Source: Anderseniella sp039978075
GTDB lineage: Bacteria > Pseudomonadota > Alphaproteobacteria > Rhizobiales > Aestuariivirgaceae
Assembly: GCA_039978075.1 (NCBI GenBank)
Contig: JBDWCA010000002.1
Span: forward strand, 372,001 to 436,000
Length of the DNA: 64,000 bases
Reading direction: 5' to 3'
In this document: positions 44,818 through 53,786 of the stretch, in pieces
Numbering within the stretch: the first letter of the stretch is position 1
How the letters are laid out: each line of letters starts with the position of its first letter
Notes under the pieces: model-generated
Told to the model about the DNA's origin: nothing
Database searches by the model: none
Seen by the model: only the letters and a program-made list of their open reading frames with translations
Program-made: the position numbers and the translations under genes

Positions 44818-45279
44818 TCAAAAGAGGATTCCCCTTGGTGTGTGGACCTGCAGGACCACGGCGAAAAGGGTATAGATGACGGCCATGAAAGCGGCCGTCA
44901 CAAGGGCCCGCTTTATCCAGCCTCTGACGCTGGACCATGAAGTGGGGTCGTAAAAACTGTAAATCGCGAAGAAGGCAAGCGTGGACCCGAGGTAGAACCC
45001 GAGATGCTTGGCGCCGAAAAATACATACAGCAGCATCACCGCCAGGCCTGGCGCCAGGTTCTTCAGTGTTTCGACGGGAATGCCGCGACCAACCTTCGAC
45101 ATGCCGGTCACCGCCCGGATCAGGTTCCAGATGGCCAGTATGATGAACACCACCGAGATAACCCGGGGAAACAGGAAGGCTTCCGCCGGTTGCTCTGTAA
45201 AGCTCAGCCAGGTGACCACCGAGGCTAGTACGAAGATTGCAAACCCGGGAACAATGTGTTGCAGGCGATGCGAGGTCAT
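44818..45279 (-). CDS. tctB: Tripartite tricarboxylate transporter small membrane protein (TctB)
   Basis: 153 residues with four hydrophobic segments (FAIFVLASVVTWLSF, VISVVFIILAIWNLI, LAPGLAVMLLYVFFG, ALVTAAFMAVIYTLF), the TctB pattern. The ATG at 45279 overlaps the tctA stop by four bases, and 58 bases separate it from tctC. A longer frame upstream is a shadow of tctA. Confidence 0.88.
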   Translation of the reverse strand: MTSHRLQHIVPGFAIFVLASVVTWLSFTEQPAEAFLFPRVISVVFIILAIWNLIRAVTGMSKVGRGIPVETLKNLAPGLAVMLLYVFFGAKHLGFYLGSTLAFFAIYSFYDPTSWSSVRGWIKRALVTAAFMAVIYTLFAVVLQVHTPRGILF

Positions 45280-46799
45280 TCCGCTTCCTTCCCAACCGGT
45301 TCCGCAACGGGTGATTTGTCGCCCGCCAGCATGTTGTTCCAGAACGAATAGCCAATCGAGGCAACCACCAGAGCAATCAGGATAATGTTCAGCGTGCCGG
45401 TGAAGAAGTAGACCCATGGACCGTCCTGCGCGGCTGCCAGTGTCATGCCCTGAGTGAAGTTGTCCCCGGCAATCGGGCCCAGGATCAGGCCGAGCACCAG
45501 CGGTGCGGCGGAGAAACCGAATTTTTCCAGGATGAACATGCCGACGCCCAGGGCCAGCATGATGTGCACATCGCCAACTGACTGGCCGACGGAGTAAGAG
45601 CCGAACACCGCCAGCACCAGCACCCCTGCGGCCATGATGGGCGCCGGTGCACGTGCGATTTTGGCCGCCCAGCTGGCGATCATGATGCCGAAAATCACCA
45701 TCAGAATCTGGCCGATCAGCATGGAGTTGATAAACGTCCATACCACTTCGGGGTGTTTTTCGAAAATGTCCGATCCTGGAAAGATCTCCTTGATCAGCAG
45801 GCCTCCGAGCAGCACTGCTGCTGTCGGGCTGCCGGGAATCGACAATGTCAGCAATGGCACCAGCGACGGGCCTACCATGGCATTGTTGGCGGATTCCGCA
45901 GCCACCAGGCCTTCGGGATGGCCGGTACCGAATTTCTCCCGCTGTGGTGACATCTTGCGCGACTGGTCATAGGCAACCAGCCCGGCAATCTGGCCGCCGA
46001 CACCGGGAATAAGTCCGATGATCGAACCGACCACCGTGCCGATCGACAGGGCGCGAACATATTTGGTGAGTTCGCGTATCGATGCGGCCAGTTTCTGCCG
46101 GGGCACTTCAAGTGCTTCGACAAGTGCATCAACCCGCCCCTTTGCCATCATGTCCAGTACCTGTGGAATGGCGAACAGGCCGATGAGAGCCGGGATGATA
46201 CCAATGCCGCCGCCCAGCGCATCGGCAAATATGAACCGTTCGGTACCCTGGATCTCATCATACCCGATGGTCGACAGCCACAGGCCGATGCACCCCGACA
46301 ACAGGCCTTTGACGAATGATTTGGAGTCCAGCGAACCGATCACCGTCACGCCCAGAATGGCTATCCAGAACACATGTGGCGTCTGGATTTTCAACACCCA
46401 TTGCGCCAGCACGGGTGTCAGGAAGATCAGCAGCAGAATACCGATGACCCCGCCAACACCGGATGACAGAAACGACAGATGCAATGCCCGAGCGCCTTCG
46501 CCGCGCTTGGCCATTTCATTGCCGTCAAGTGCCGTTGCGATGTTGGCGGGAGCCCCCGGTATTTTCAGAAGGATGGCGCTGACCGCACCGCCAGCGACAG
46601 TGGATGTGTAGGCAGCGCCCAGCAAAACCAGTCCATGGGTTGCCGACATATGGAAAGTGAACGGGATCAGCAGGGCCACCGCCATCGTCGGTGACAACCC
46701 GGGCGTTGCACCCAGGATCAGGCCACCGATGGTGCCGCCAAGCAGCAACATGAATGCCCACGGTTCAAACACGCCGCCAAAATAATTCAGGAACTCCAT
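45276..46799 (-). CDS. tctA: Tripartite tricarboxylate transporter large membrane protein (TctA)
   Basis: 507 residues, about 11-12 helices, with the TctA signatures LILGATPGLSPTMAVALLIPFTF near residue 27 and SIIGLIPGVGGQIAG further on. The two GxxPGxxxT/G motifs are characteristic. Translation from 46799 matches the family N-terminus (MEFLNYFGGVF), not the longer frame to 46913. First gene of the operon tctA-tctB-tctC-ALDH-ligase, divergent from a LacI regulator. Confidence 0.92.
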   Translation of the reverse strand: MEFLNYFGGVFEPWAFMLLLGGTIGGLILGATPGLSPTMAVALLIPFTFHMSATHGLVLLGAAYTSTVAGGAVSAILLKIPGAPANIATALDGNEMAKRGEGARALHLSFLSSGVGGVIGILLLIFLTPVLAQWVLKIQTPHVFWIAILGVTVIGSLDSKSFVKGLLSGCIGLWLSTIGYDEIQGTERFIFADALGGGIGIIPALIGLFAIPQVLDMMAKGRVDALVEALEVPRQKLAASIRELTKYVRALSIGTVVGSIIGLIPGVGGQIAGLVAYDQSRKMSPQREKFGTGHPEGLVAAESANNAMVGPSLVPLLTLSIPGSPTAAVLLGGLLIKEIFPGSDIFEKHPEVVWTFINSMLIGQILMVIFGIMIASWAAKIARAPAPIMAAGVLVLAVFGSYSVGQSVGDVHIMLALGVGMFILEKFGFSAAPLVLGLILGPIAGDNFTQGMTLAAAQDGPWVYFFTGTLNIILIALVVASIGYSFWNNMLAGDKSPVAEPVGKEAE

Positions 46800-46897
46800 T
46801 GGTCCTGTTTCTTCCCTGTTGTTCCGGTTCCCAAAAACCAGTTGCCGGTTACATCCGGCTTGTCTCTTGTCTAAAACGCTAGCTGATGAAAACAAAA

Positions 46898-46913
46898 ATG
46901 CAAACGTTTTCAT
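46898..46913. promoter_or_regulatory. LacI-type operator between tctA and its regulator
   Basis: ATGCAAACGTTTTCAT, a near-perfect 16-base palindrome around the central CG typical of LacI/GalR operators (core AAACGTTT). It lies 99 bases upstream of tctA and 21 bases upstream of the regulator's preferred start, so it can serve both promoters. Confidence 0.72.
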
Positions 46914-46933
46914 TTTGTGGTAAAAAGCACCTC

Positions 46934-47965
46934 ATGAGGTACCCGAGATCCAGAAAAGGCGCCCCTGGAATTGTTGAAGTAGCAGCCCGTGCCGGGGTTT
47001 CGATTGCTACCGTGTCGCGTACGTTCAGCCAGCCCGACATGGTCCGCGCGCCGACGCGGGTGCGCATTGAGCAAGCCGCAGATGAGCTGGGCTACATCCG
47101 CAATCGTGCCGCCGGCGCCTTGCATAACCGGTTCTCCGGCACGCTTGGCCTGGTGGTGCCGACTATCGACAACGCCATTTTTGCGGAGCTGATCGAGGCG
47201 TTTTCTTCCCGCCTGCGCGACTTTGACCGGACCATGCTGATTGCAGCGCACGGCTATGATCTTGATCTGGAAGTCGCCATCGTGCGGTCACTGCTGGAAC
47301 GGCGTATTGATGGAATTGCACTGGTCGGTTTCGACCATGCCCCGGTTTCAATGAACATGCTGCAGCAGCGTGATGTGCCGGTCATATCGGTATGGAACTT
47401 TCGCGATATCAGCGATATTCCCTGTGTCGGCGCAGACAATGTGGCTGCAGCCCGCACGGTTGTTCGCCATTTGCTTGATCTGGGGCATCGCGATATTGCG
47501 TTGCTGTTTCCGGACGTGGCCTCAAATGACCGGGCGCGGGACAGGATGAACGGCGTCCTGGAAGAACTGCGCGAGGCCGGCATAACCATCACGCCGGACA
47601 GGTCGATCTCCTGCCCGTACGACATCGGTGAGGCAAAGCGGCTGGTGCGCGACCTCGTGTCGGGGACAAGCCGCCCCACGGCTATTGTGTGCGGAAACGA
47701 TATCATCGCCCATGGCGCATGCTATGCCTGTTATGCGGAAGCAGTGCGTATACCGGACGACATCTCGATTGTCGGCATCGGTGATTTTCGAGGCTCCGCT
47801 CACCTGGAACCGGGCCTGACCACAATCCGAATGCCGGCACGCAGGATCGGCAATATTGCCGCCGGCACCCTGGTGGAGATGAGCGATACCGGCATGCCGC
47901 CTGATCCGTTCAACCGGAAGGTTGAAATCGAACTCAAGGATCGCGGGTCAACGATCGCATTGTAA
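46934..47965 (+). CDS. LacI-family transcriptional regulator of the transporter operon (SauR-like)
   Basis: 343 residues. HTH at the N-terminus (IVEVAARAGVSIATVSRTFSQPDMV) with the hinge helix (RNRAAGALHNRFSGTLGLVVPTIDN), then a periplasmic-binding-like ligand domain ending with a typical TTIRMPARRIGNIA. The ATG at 46934 is favoured because an earlier ATG at 46886 would place the LacI-type operator inside the coding region. It faces the tctA operon, so it presumably releases on binding the transported acid or its CoA derivative. Confidence 0.85.
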   Translation: MRYPRSRKGAPGIVEVAARAGVSIATVSRTFSQPDMVRAPTRVRIEQAADELGYIRNRAAGALHNRFSGTLGLVVPTIDNAIFAELIEAFSSRLRDFDRTMLIAAHGYDLDLEVAIVRSLLERRIDGIALVGFDHAPVSMNMLQQRDVPVISVWNFRDISDIPCVGADNVAAARTVVRHLLDLGHRDIALLFPDVASNDRARDRMNGVLEELREAGITITPDRSISCPYDIGEAKRLVRDLVSGTSRPTAIVCGNDIIAHGACYACYAEAVRIPDDISIVGIGDFRGSAHLEPGLTTIRMPARRIGNIAAGTLVEMSDTGMPPDPFNRKVEIELKDRGSTIAL

Positions 47966-48004
47966 CATTTTTGCGAGCAGCAACGTTCCGCCATTGCAAT
48001 TACA

Positions 48005-48028
48005 GCAGCGCAATATCACATGCGCTGC
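48005..48028. repeat. Inverted repeat between the LacI regulator and glutathione transferase genes
   Basis: Perfect eight-base stem GCAGCGCA / TGCGCTGC around the loop ATATCACA. No T run follows. It could be a regulatory site of the downstream gene or a weak terminator. Confidence 0.45.
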
Positions 48029-48084
48029 ACTGTGAATTGTTTCCAGTCCGATCCAACAACAAGAACCAAGAAAACCGGAAAAAT

Positions 48085-48963
48085 ATGATGACTGACTTGT
48101 CCTCCTACACGCCCCCCAAAGTCTGGAAATGGAACACCGAAAGTGGCGGAGACTGGGCTAAGATCAATCGCCCGGTCGCAGGTCCGACCCATGACAGGGA
48201 ACTGCCGGTCGGGCGCCATCCGCTGCAGTTGTATTCGCTTGCCACCCCGAATGGTGTGAAGGTCACGGTGATGCTGGAGGAACTGTTGGCGCTTGGTCAT
48301 GAAGGAGCTGAATACGATGCGCATCTGATCAGGATCAAGGATGCAGAACAGTTTGGCAGCGGCTTCGTGGGCGTGAACCCCAATTCCAAGATTCCGGCCC
48401 TGATGGATTACAGCACCGAAAAACCAACGCGTGTGTTTGAGTCAGGTGCGATCCTGCTCTATCTGGCGGAAAAATTCGGTGCTCTGCTGCCGAGTGATCC
48501 GGCCGGGCGGGCTGAATGCCTGTCATGGTTGTTCTGGCAAATGGGAAGCGCACCCTATCTCGGTGGTGGCTTCGGGCATTTCTACAAGTATGCGCCGGTC
48601 AGTTTCGAATACCCCATCGACCGGTTTGCCATGGAAGTGAAGCGCCAGCTGGACGTGCTTGATCGCCATCTCGCGACTGCCCGGTACATGTGTGGTGATG
48701 AGTACACCATTGCCGATATCGCCATCTGGCCGTGGTATGGCGCACTGGTCTCCAACACCGTCTATGGGGCGGCTGAATTCCTCAGTACCCATGAATATGA
48801 GAACCTGAACCGGTGGACCGAGCAGATCGCCGGTCGTGAGGCGGTCAGGCGCGGCAGGATGGTCAACAGAGCCTGGGGGCCGCTGGAAGAACAGCTGCAT
48901 GAACGCCATGACGCCAGTGATTTTCAACTGCGGACGCAGGACAAGATTGAACTTGCGGCATAA
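48085..48963 (+). CDS. YghU-like glutathione S-transferase family protein
   Basis: 292 residues of the nu-class GST family (YghU/YfcG). N-terminal extension DWAKINRPVAGPTHDRELPVG, then the thioredoxin-like domain with LATPNGVKVTVMLEELL (active-site TPN), the glutathione-binding NSKIPALMD and FESGAILLYLAEKFG, and a helical C-terminal domain (DEYTIADIAIWPW). Such enzymes have GSH-dependent disulfide-bond reductase activity. Starts at 48085 or 48088. The substrate and the relation to neighbours are unknown. Confidence 0.88.
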   Translation: MMTDLSSYTPPKVWKWNTESGGDWAKINRPVAGPTHDRELPVGRHPLQLYSLATPNGVKVTVMLEELLALGHEGAEYDAHLIRIKDAEQFGSGFVGVNPNSKIPALMDYSTEKPTRVFESGAILLYLAEKFGALLPSDPAGRAECLSWLFWQMGSAPYLGGGFGHFYKYAPVSFEYPIDRFAMEVKRQLDVLDRHLATARYMCGDEYTIADIAIWPWYGALVSNTVYGAAEFLSTHEYENLNRWTEQIAGREAVRRGRMVNRAWGPLEEQLHERHDASDFQLRTQDKIELAA

Positions 48964-48972
48964 GGAAGTGGT

Positions 48973-50487
48973 TCAGAAAGCCGGCCCGTTTGGTCCCAGG
49001 CGCACGCCCTTGCGCAGGCGTGTGAACGGAATCCGGTCAAGCTGACACGGATTGGCCCCTGGGCTTTCTGCAAAGATCACGGTTTCGGCGATCGGTTCAT
49101 AGTCGGCCAGGAAGTGCACGGCACTTTTCACAACCACGATCGCCTGTTTGCCGGGGTCGATCCCCATGTGCGCGAAGATGGCCTGATCTGCATTCTGCGT
49201 TCGGTTCGACCCGACAAGCACAGTCACATCGCAGTCACGGTCAAGCACCTTGAGCGCTGCCATCGGTCCGAGATTGGCTTGCGCACCGCCATACATCGGC
49301 CCGGTGAACATGAATTGCCCGTCCGACAGAGCTTCAACGCGAACCCGGGCGTTGAACGGGCCGGTGCCAAGCTGCGGAAACTTGCCGCCGATGGCCACAT
49401 CGATTTCGGCACCCTTGCCGGCTTTCTGGGCGATGCTCGCCGTGTCTGGGTCCCACAGCATGCCGATAATGGCTTTTTGCGCGCCGCCATCGACAAGGGC
49501 CGCCAATACACCGGTTGTGTCTCCGGTGGCACCTGCGCCGGGATTGTCCTGGGCATCGGCGATCAGCACCGGCTTTGAAGCATTGCCGGCAAGCTGACCG
49601 GCTTTGGCCACAGCGTCGGCTGCCGGCACCAGCGGATTGTGGAGGTCGTCTTCGGCCGCCTGCAGTGCTGCAATCATCGTGTCAGCCGCTTCGTCTACCG
49701 CTTGCTGATCCGTGCCGTAGGCAAACACCGAACAGCCGCAATCAGATACATCTGCCGGCGGGAAACCGAACACGAAATCCACCGAACTTACGGTGTCGGA
49801 CGTCATGCCCGGCAACATTCCATACAATCGGCCACCCGGTTCGCGCCGGGTCGACTGCGCCTGAATGGGAATGATGTAATCCAGTTGCCGCCAGGCCTTG
49901 GCAAACGGCGCGCCACGGCTCAGTTCCTCGCGCAGCAGTTTACGCGCCCGCGCGCCGGTGTCGGCCATGTCGACATGCGGATAGGTGCGATAGATTGCAA
50001 CCGAGGAGGCGCGCTCAAAGAATTCACGGGACATATTGCCATGCAGGTCGAGACTGACCGCAATCGGCAGGTCCGGTCCGGTGACTTCCCTGATCCGGCG
50101 TAACAGTTCAGCTTCGCCATCTTCATGCGACTGGGTAACCATGGCGCCATGCAGATCCAGATAGACACCATCAATGTCACCTGCCTGTGTGACGCCATCC
50201 ACAATCATGCCGGCGATGCGGTCAAAGGCATCATCGGTGACATAGCCGCCCGGTTCGGCAAAGGTCCACAGGATCGGAATGATGTCGAAGTCGTCACCTT
50301 CGTCCAGAAACCCGCCCATGGGCAGGTTGAGGCCTGACAGTGTGTCGACAACCTCTGGGCCGAACTTCATGGCTGGCCACGCACCACCCTCCTTGAAGGT
50401 TTCAAACGGTGTTGGTATCGGGGCAAAGGTATTGGTTTCGTGCTGAAAACCGGCAACTGCAATGCGCGGACGCTTCATTCCGTTCAT
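48973..50487 (-). CDS. M81 family metallopeptidase (MlrC-like)
   Basis: 504 residues. Opens RPRIAVAGFQHETNTFAP, the M81 signature, with metal-ligand regions VYLDLHGAMVTQ and VSLDLHGNMS and a C-terminal MlrC domain from about residue 300. MlrC of sphingomonads finishes microcystin breakdown by cleaving linear peptides; relatives elsewhere act on other small amides. It overlaps the amidase gene by ATGA, so the two hydrolases are co-expressed next to a divergent peptide-type ABC importer. No evidence for microcystin as substrate is seen. Confidence 0.85.
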   Translation of the reverse strand: MNGMKRPRIAVAGFQHETNTFAPIPTPFETFKEGGAWPAMKFGPEVVDTLSGLNLPMGGFLDEGDDFDIIPILWTFAEPGGYVTDDAFDRIAGMIVDGVTQAGDIDGVYLDLHGAMVTQSHEDGEAELLRRIREVTGPDLPIAVSLDLHGNMSREFFERASSVAIYRTYPHVDMADTGARARKLLREELSRGAPFAKAWRQLDYIIPIQAQSTRREPGGRLYGMLPGMTSDTVSSVDFVFGFPPADVSDCGCSVFAYGTDQQAVDEAADTMIAALQAAEDDLHNPLVPAADAVAKAGQLAGNASKPVLIADAQDNPGAGATGDTTGVLAALVDGGAQKAIIGMLWDPDTASIAQKAGKGAEIDVAIGGKFPQLGTGPFNARVRVEALSDGQFMFTGPMYGGAQANLGPMAALKVLDRDCDVTVLVGSNRTQNADQAIFAHMGIDPGKQAIVVVKSAVHFLADYEPIAETVIFAESPGANPCQLDRIPFTRLRKGVRLGPNGPAF

Positions 50488-51902
50488 CCTTCGCGCGCAA
50501 ACAGTTGTTTCGCCATGACACCGACGCGGGATTCTATTTCCTCACACGCATCCAGAATAAGGTCTTCGCGGAAGCGCGGGCCGACGATCTGCACTCCCAC
50601 CGGCAGGCCGTCATTGTAGTTGGCGGCTATATTGCCGGCCGGCAGGCCGGTGTAATTGAAGGCTATTGAATAAATGCCGGCTTCAAGCGTTTCCCGGACA
50701 CCTTCGAGACCTTGGGCATCGCGGTCCCATTCATAGGTCGGCTTGGGCAGGAACGGGGTCAGCACCAGCGGATAATCCTGGAACATCAGGTTGAACTGGC
50801 GATGGTAGTAGTTGCGTTTCGCCATGGCCAGCAGCAGGTCCTTGCCCTCATGCGGGGTAAACATTTCATAATAGTCGGCGAAGATTTTTTTCAGGGTATC
50901 GGATCCTTGCTTGATGATCTCGTCACCCAGCAATGCCTTGACCTCGCCAAACAGCGAGCGGGCCCCGTCGCGTGCGCATTCGCGCAACTCCGGCATGTCT
51001 GCTTCAACGACTTCATAGCCGGCGTCCGCCAGGCAGTCACGGGCAGTATCCAGTGCTTTTTCAACCGCAGGATGCAAATCGAACTCGTACATGTTTTTGG
51101 TAAAAGCAACCTTTGGCTTGCCGTCCAGCACTGGTCCGTCAAACGGCATCGGCACCATCCACGGATCATGCGGGTCGTACTCAACCAGCGCGCGCAGGCC
51201 GGCCCGTACGTCCTTCACTTCGCGTGCCAGTACGCCCTGCACCGACATGATCTGGGCAAGCAGGCCTCGTTCTGCGGTCTGCGACGGGTTCCAGGCAGGC
51301 ACCCGGCCAAGGCCGGGTTTTACCGTCGCCGAACCGGTTGCAGCTGCAGGATAGCGAAGTGAGCCGCCAATATCATTGCCGTGCGCAATCGGTCCCATGC
51401 CGGACATGACCGCAGATGAAGCACCGCCGGACGACCCTCCTGATGAGGCCCAATCATTCCAGGGCGAAAATGTTCGTCCATGCAATTCGTTGGACGTGGT
51501 GGCGCGGAAGGAGAATTCAGGTGTGTTGGTGCGCCCGATGATGATTGCACCGGCCTTCCTGAAGTTGCGCACCACCGGTGAATCATCCGGTGCAATAATG
51601 TTCTTGTAGGCTTCGACACCATTGGGCGTTGCCCGGCCGATCTGGTCGATGTTCTCCTTGATGGTAACCGGAACACCATGCAATGGCCCGATGGCGCCGG
51701 ATGTCGCCAGTTGTTCGTCGTGAACCCTGGCCTGTGCAATTGCCTCATCACCGAGATCGTCAACGACCGCATTCAACCCTGGATTGACGGAGCGCATGCG
51801 TTCAACCGTTTGTGTCACCACATCGCTGGATGACACTTCGCCCGCAGCGATTTTCGCTGCAAGACCGCAGGCACTCATTTGCCAAAGCGGTAAGTCGGAC
51901 AT
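50484..51902 (-). CDS. Amidase (amidase signature family)
   Basis: About 472 residues. The Ser-cisSer-Lys triad is visible: lysine in VPVTIKENIDQIG near residue 75, the glycine/serine loop SSGGSSGGASSAVMSG near 150, and the nucleophile serine in GNDIGGSLRYPAAATG near 175. The start at 51902 has AGGAG seven bases ahead; one at 51908 is nearer the site and less likely. Overlaps the M81 gene, so both form an operon divergent from the ABC importer. Probably releases ammonia or an amine from a small amide imported by that system. Confidence 0.87.
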   Translation of the reverse strand: MSDLPLWQMSACGLAAKIAAGEVSSSDVVTQTVERMRSVNPGLNAVVDDLGDEAIAQARVHDEQLATSGAIGPLHGVPVTIKENIDQIGRATPNGVEAYKNIIAPDDSPVVRNFRKAGAIIIGRTNTPEFSFRATTSNELHGRTFSPWNDWASSGGSSGGASSAVMSGMGPIAHGNDIGGSLRYPAAATGSATVKPGLGRVPAWNPSQTAERGLLAQIMSVQGVLAREVKDVRAGLRALVEYDPHDPWMVPMPFDGPVLDGKPKVAFTKNMYEFDLHPAVEKALDTARDCLADAGYEVVEADMPELRECARDGARSLFGEVKALLGDEIIKQGSDTLKKIFADYYEMFTPHEGKDLLLAMAKRNYYHRQFNLMFQDYPLVLTPFLPKPTYEWDRDAQGLEGVRETLEAGIYSIAFNYTGLPAGNIAANYNDGLPVGVQIVGPRFREDLILDACEEIESRVGVMAKQLFAREG

Positions 51903-52104
51903 GTTCATTCTCCTCGCTGCATACAAACCGGCGCGAAATTCAACAACAAGTGCAGGCAGTTGCACAAGAGCATGGCAGCCATGCAGTCGTATTCAGGAAA
52001 TTGAACGTCAGCCGTTGACTCGCTTCACCGAAGGCAGACAGACTGCGTTCCAGGTCACAAGCCTGAATGGCAAAGACCGTCAGTCTAATGAGGAGGTAAG
52101 AATA

Positions 52105-53691
52105 ATGTTACGCTGGACAAGACGACATGTTTTGGCAGCCGCAGCTGTATTTGCATCTGTAGTAGCCGGACCTGCCCTGCCTGCGCAGGCAGAAAGTGTG
52201 CTGAGGGTGATCCCGCATGCGGATCTGAAAAACCTGGATCCGATCTGGACCACGGCCTACATTTCGCGAAACCACGGTTACCTCATCTACGACACGCTGT
52301 TTGCGATGAACGAGGAATTCGTGCCGCAACCGCAGATGGTCGACACCTATGAAGTGTCGGACGACAAGCTCACCTGGACTTTCAAGCTGCGTGACGGCCT
52401 GAAGTTCCATGATGGTGCAGATGTCACCTCCGAAGATGTCATTGCTTCGTTGAAACGCTGGGGAGCGCGTGACGGCATGGGCCAGCAGCTCATGGGTGCC
52501 ATGGGCGAGATGGTGGCAGTGGATGCTTCCACATTCCAGTTCAAGCTGAAAGATCCATACGGCCTGGTCCTGGAATCAATCGGCAAGATTTCATCCAACG
52601 TGCCGTTCATCATGCCCAAGCGTGTGGCGGAGACCGATCCGTTCAAACAGATCGATGACTATACCGGTTCCGGTCCGTTTGTCTTCGTCAAGGAAGACTG
52701 GGTGCCCGGTTCAAAAGTGGTCTACAAGAAATTCGCCGACTACAAGCCACGCTCCGAGGCTCCTAATGCAGCATCCGGCGGCAAAATTGCCAAGGTGGAC
52801 CGTGTCGAATGGACCTATTTCCCGGATCAGACCACGGCAATGAACGCTCTGATCAATGGTGAGGTGGACTATTTTGAATCTCCTGCCAATGACCTGATGC
52901 CGCTGCTTGAGTCCAATGAAGGTATTACCGTCGAGATCAACGATCCGCTCGGCAATATCGGCTTCTCGCGCTTCAATCATCTGTTGCCGCCGTTCGACAA
53001 TGCAGATGTTCGTCGTGCTGCCATCATGGCCATGAAGCAGGACGATTACATGCAAGGCGCCGTGGGCGACCAGAAGTTCTGGAAGACCTGCTATTCGGTG
53101 TTCCCGTGCGGTACGCCACTGCAGAACGAGAACGGCTCTGATGTCATGAAGACCGGTGATCTTGAAAAGGCCAAAGCCGCTCTTGCCGCCGCCAAATATG
53201 ACGGCACTCCGGTTGTCATCATGCAGCCGACAGACATTCCGCTGTTGTCGGCATTCTCGCTGATCACGGCTGAAAAGTTGCGCAATATCGGCATGAAGGT
53301 TGACGTTCAGGCCATGGACTGGTCGACGCTCACCTCACGCCGTGCCAAGCGTGATCCGGTTGCCGATGGCGGCTGGAATATTTTCCACACCTGGTGGATC
53401 GGTGCTGACGTGATCGACCCGATGGCTATCGCGTTTTCCGGTGATCCTGAAAAGGGCTGGTTCGGCTGGCCGAAGGATGCCGACCTTGAAGCGGCTCGCT
53501 CTGCTTATGCGAAGGCTACTACTGCTGAGGAAAAGAAGGCGTCTGCAGTAAAGGTGCAGGAGCGTCTCTGGGCGATCGGGGCTTCCGGTCATCTCGGACA
53601 GTTCTTTGTGCCGGTTGCCTACCGGAACAACGTCAAGGGCCTGATCAAGTCACCGGTTCAGTTCTTCTGGAACATGTCGGTCGACAAGTAA
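52105..53691 (+). CDS. ABC transporter substrate-binding protein, family 5, second system
   Basis: 528 residues. It has a Tat-like twin arginine (WTRRHVLAAAAVFASVVAG) and an AQA signal cleavage site, then VLRVIPHADLKNLDPIW and WTFKLRDGLKFHDGADVTSEDV. The start at 52105 has AGGAGG upstream. A hairpin follows it. It differs clearly from the first system's protein, so the two importers have different ligands. The divergent amidase and M81 genes point to an amide or short peptide. Confidence 0.91.
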   Translation: MLRWTRRHVLAAAAVFASVVAGPALPAQAESVLRVIPHADLKNLDPIWTTAYISRNHGYLIYDTLFAMNEEFVPQPQMVDTYEVSDDKLTWTFKLRDGLKFHDGADVTSEDVIASLKRWGARDGMGQQLMGAMGEMVAVDASTFQFKLKDPYGLVLESIGKISSNVPFIMPKRVAETDPFKQIDDYTGSGPFVFVKEDWVPGSKVVYKKFADYKPRSEAPNAASGGKIAKVDRVEWTYFPDQTTAMNALINGEVDYFESPANDLMPLLESNEGITVEINDPLGNIGFSRFNHLLPPFDNADVRRAAIMAMKQDDYMQGAVGDQKFWKTCYSVFPCGTPLQNENGSDVMKTGDLEKAKAALAAAKYDGTPVVIMQPTDIPLLSAFSLITAEKLRNIGMKVDVQAMDWSTLTSRRAKRDPVADGGWNIFHTWWIGADVIDPMAIAFSGDPEKGWFGWPKDADLEAARSAYAKATTAEEKKASAVKVQERLWAIGASGHLGQFFVPVAYRNNVKGLIKSPVQFFWNMSVDK

Positions 53692-53708
53692 GCCCGATCA
53701 CATGACTT

Positions 53709-53745
53709 GAAGCACGGCGGTTGCGTACCATCACCGCCGTGCTTC
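53709..53745 (+). repeat. Intercistronic hairpin after the second binding-protein gene
   Basis: Perfect 13-base stem GAAGCACGGCGGT / ACCGCCGTGCTTC with an 11-base loop, then a short CTCTTACCTTT. Same position as the hairpin in the first ABC operon; probably stabilises or partly terminates the mRNA downstream of the binding-protein gene. Confidence 0.72.
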
Positions 53746-53786
53746 ACTCTTACCTTTACCTTCTTTAACCGGCAACGGAGCGGCTT

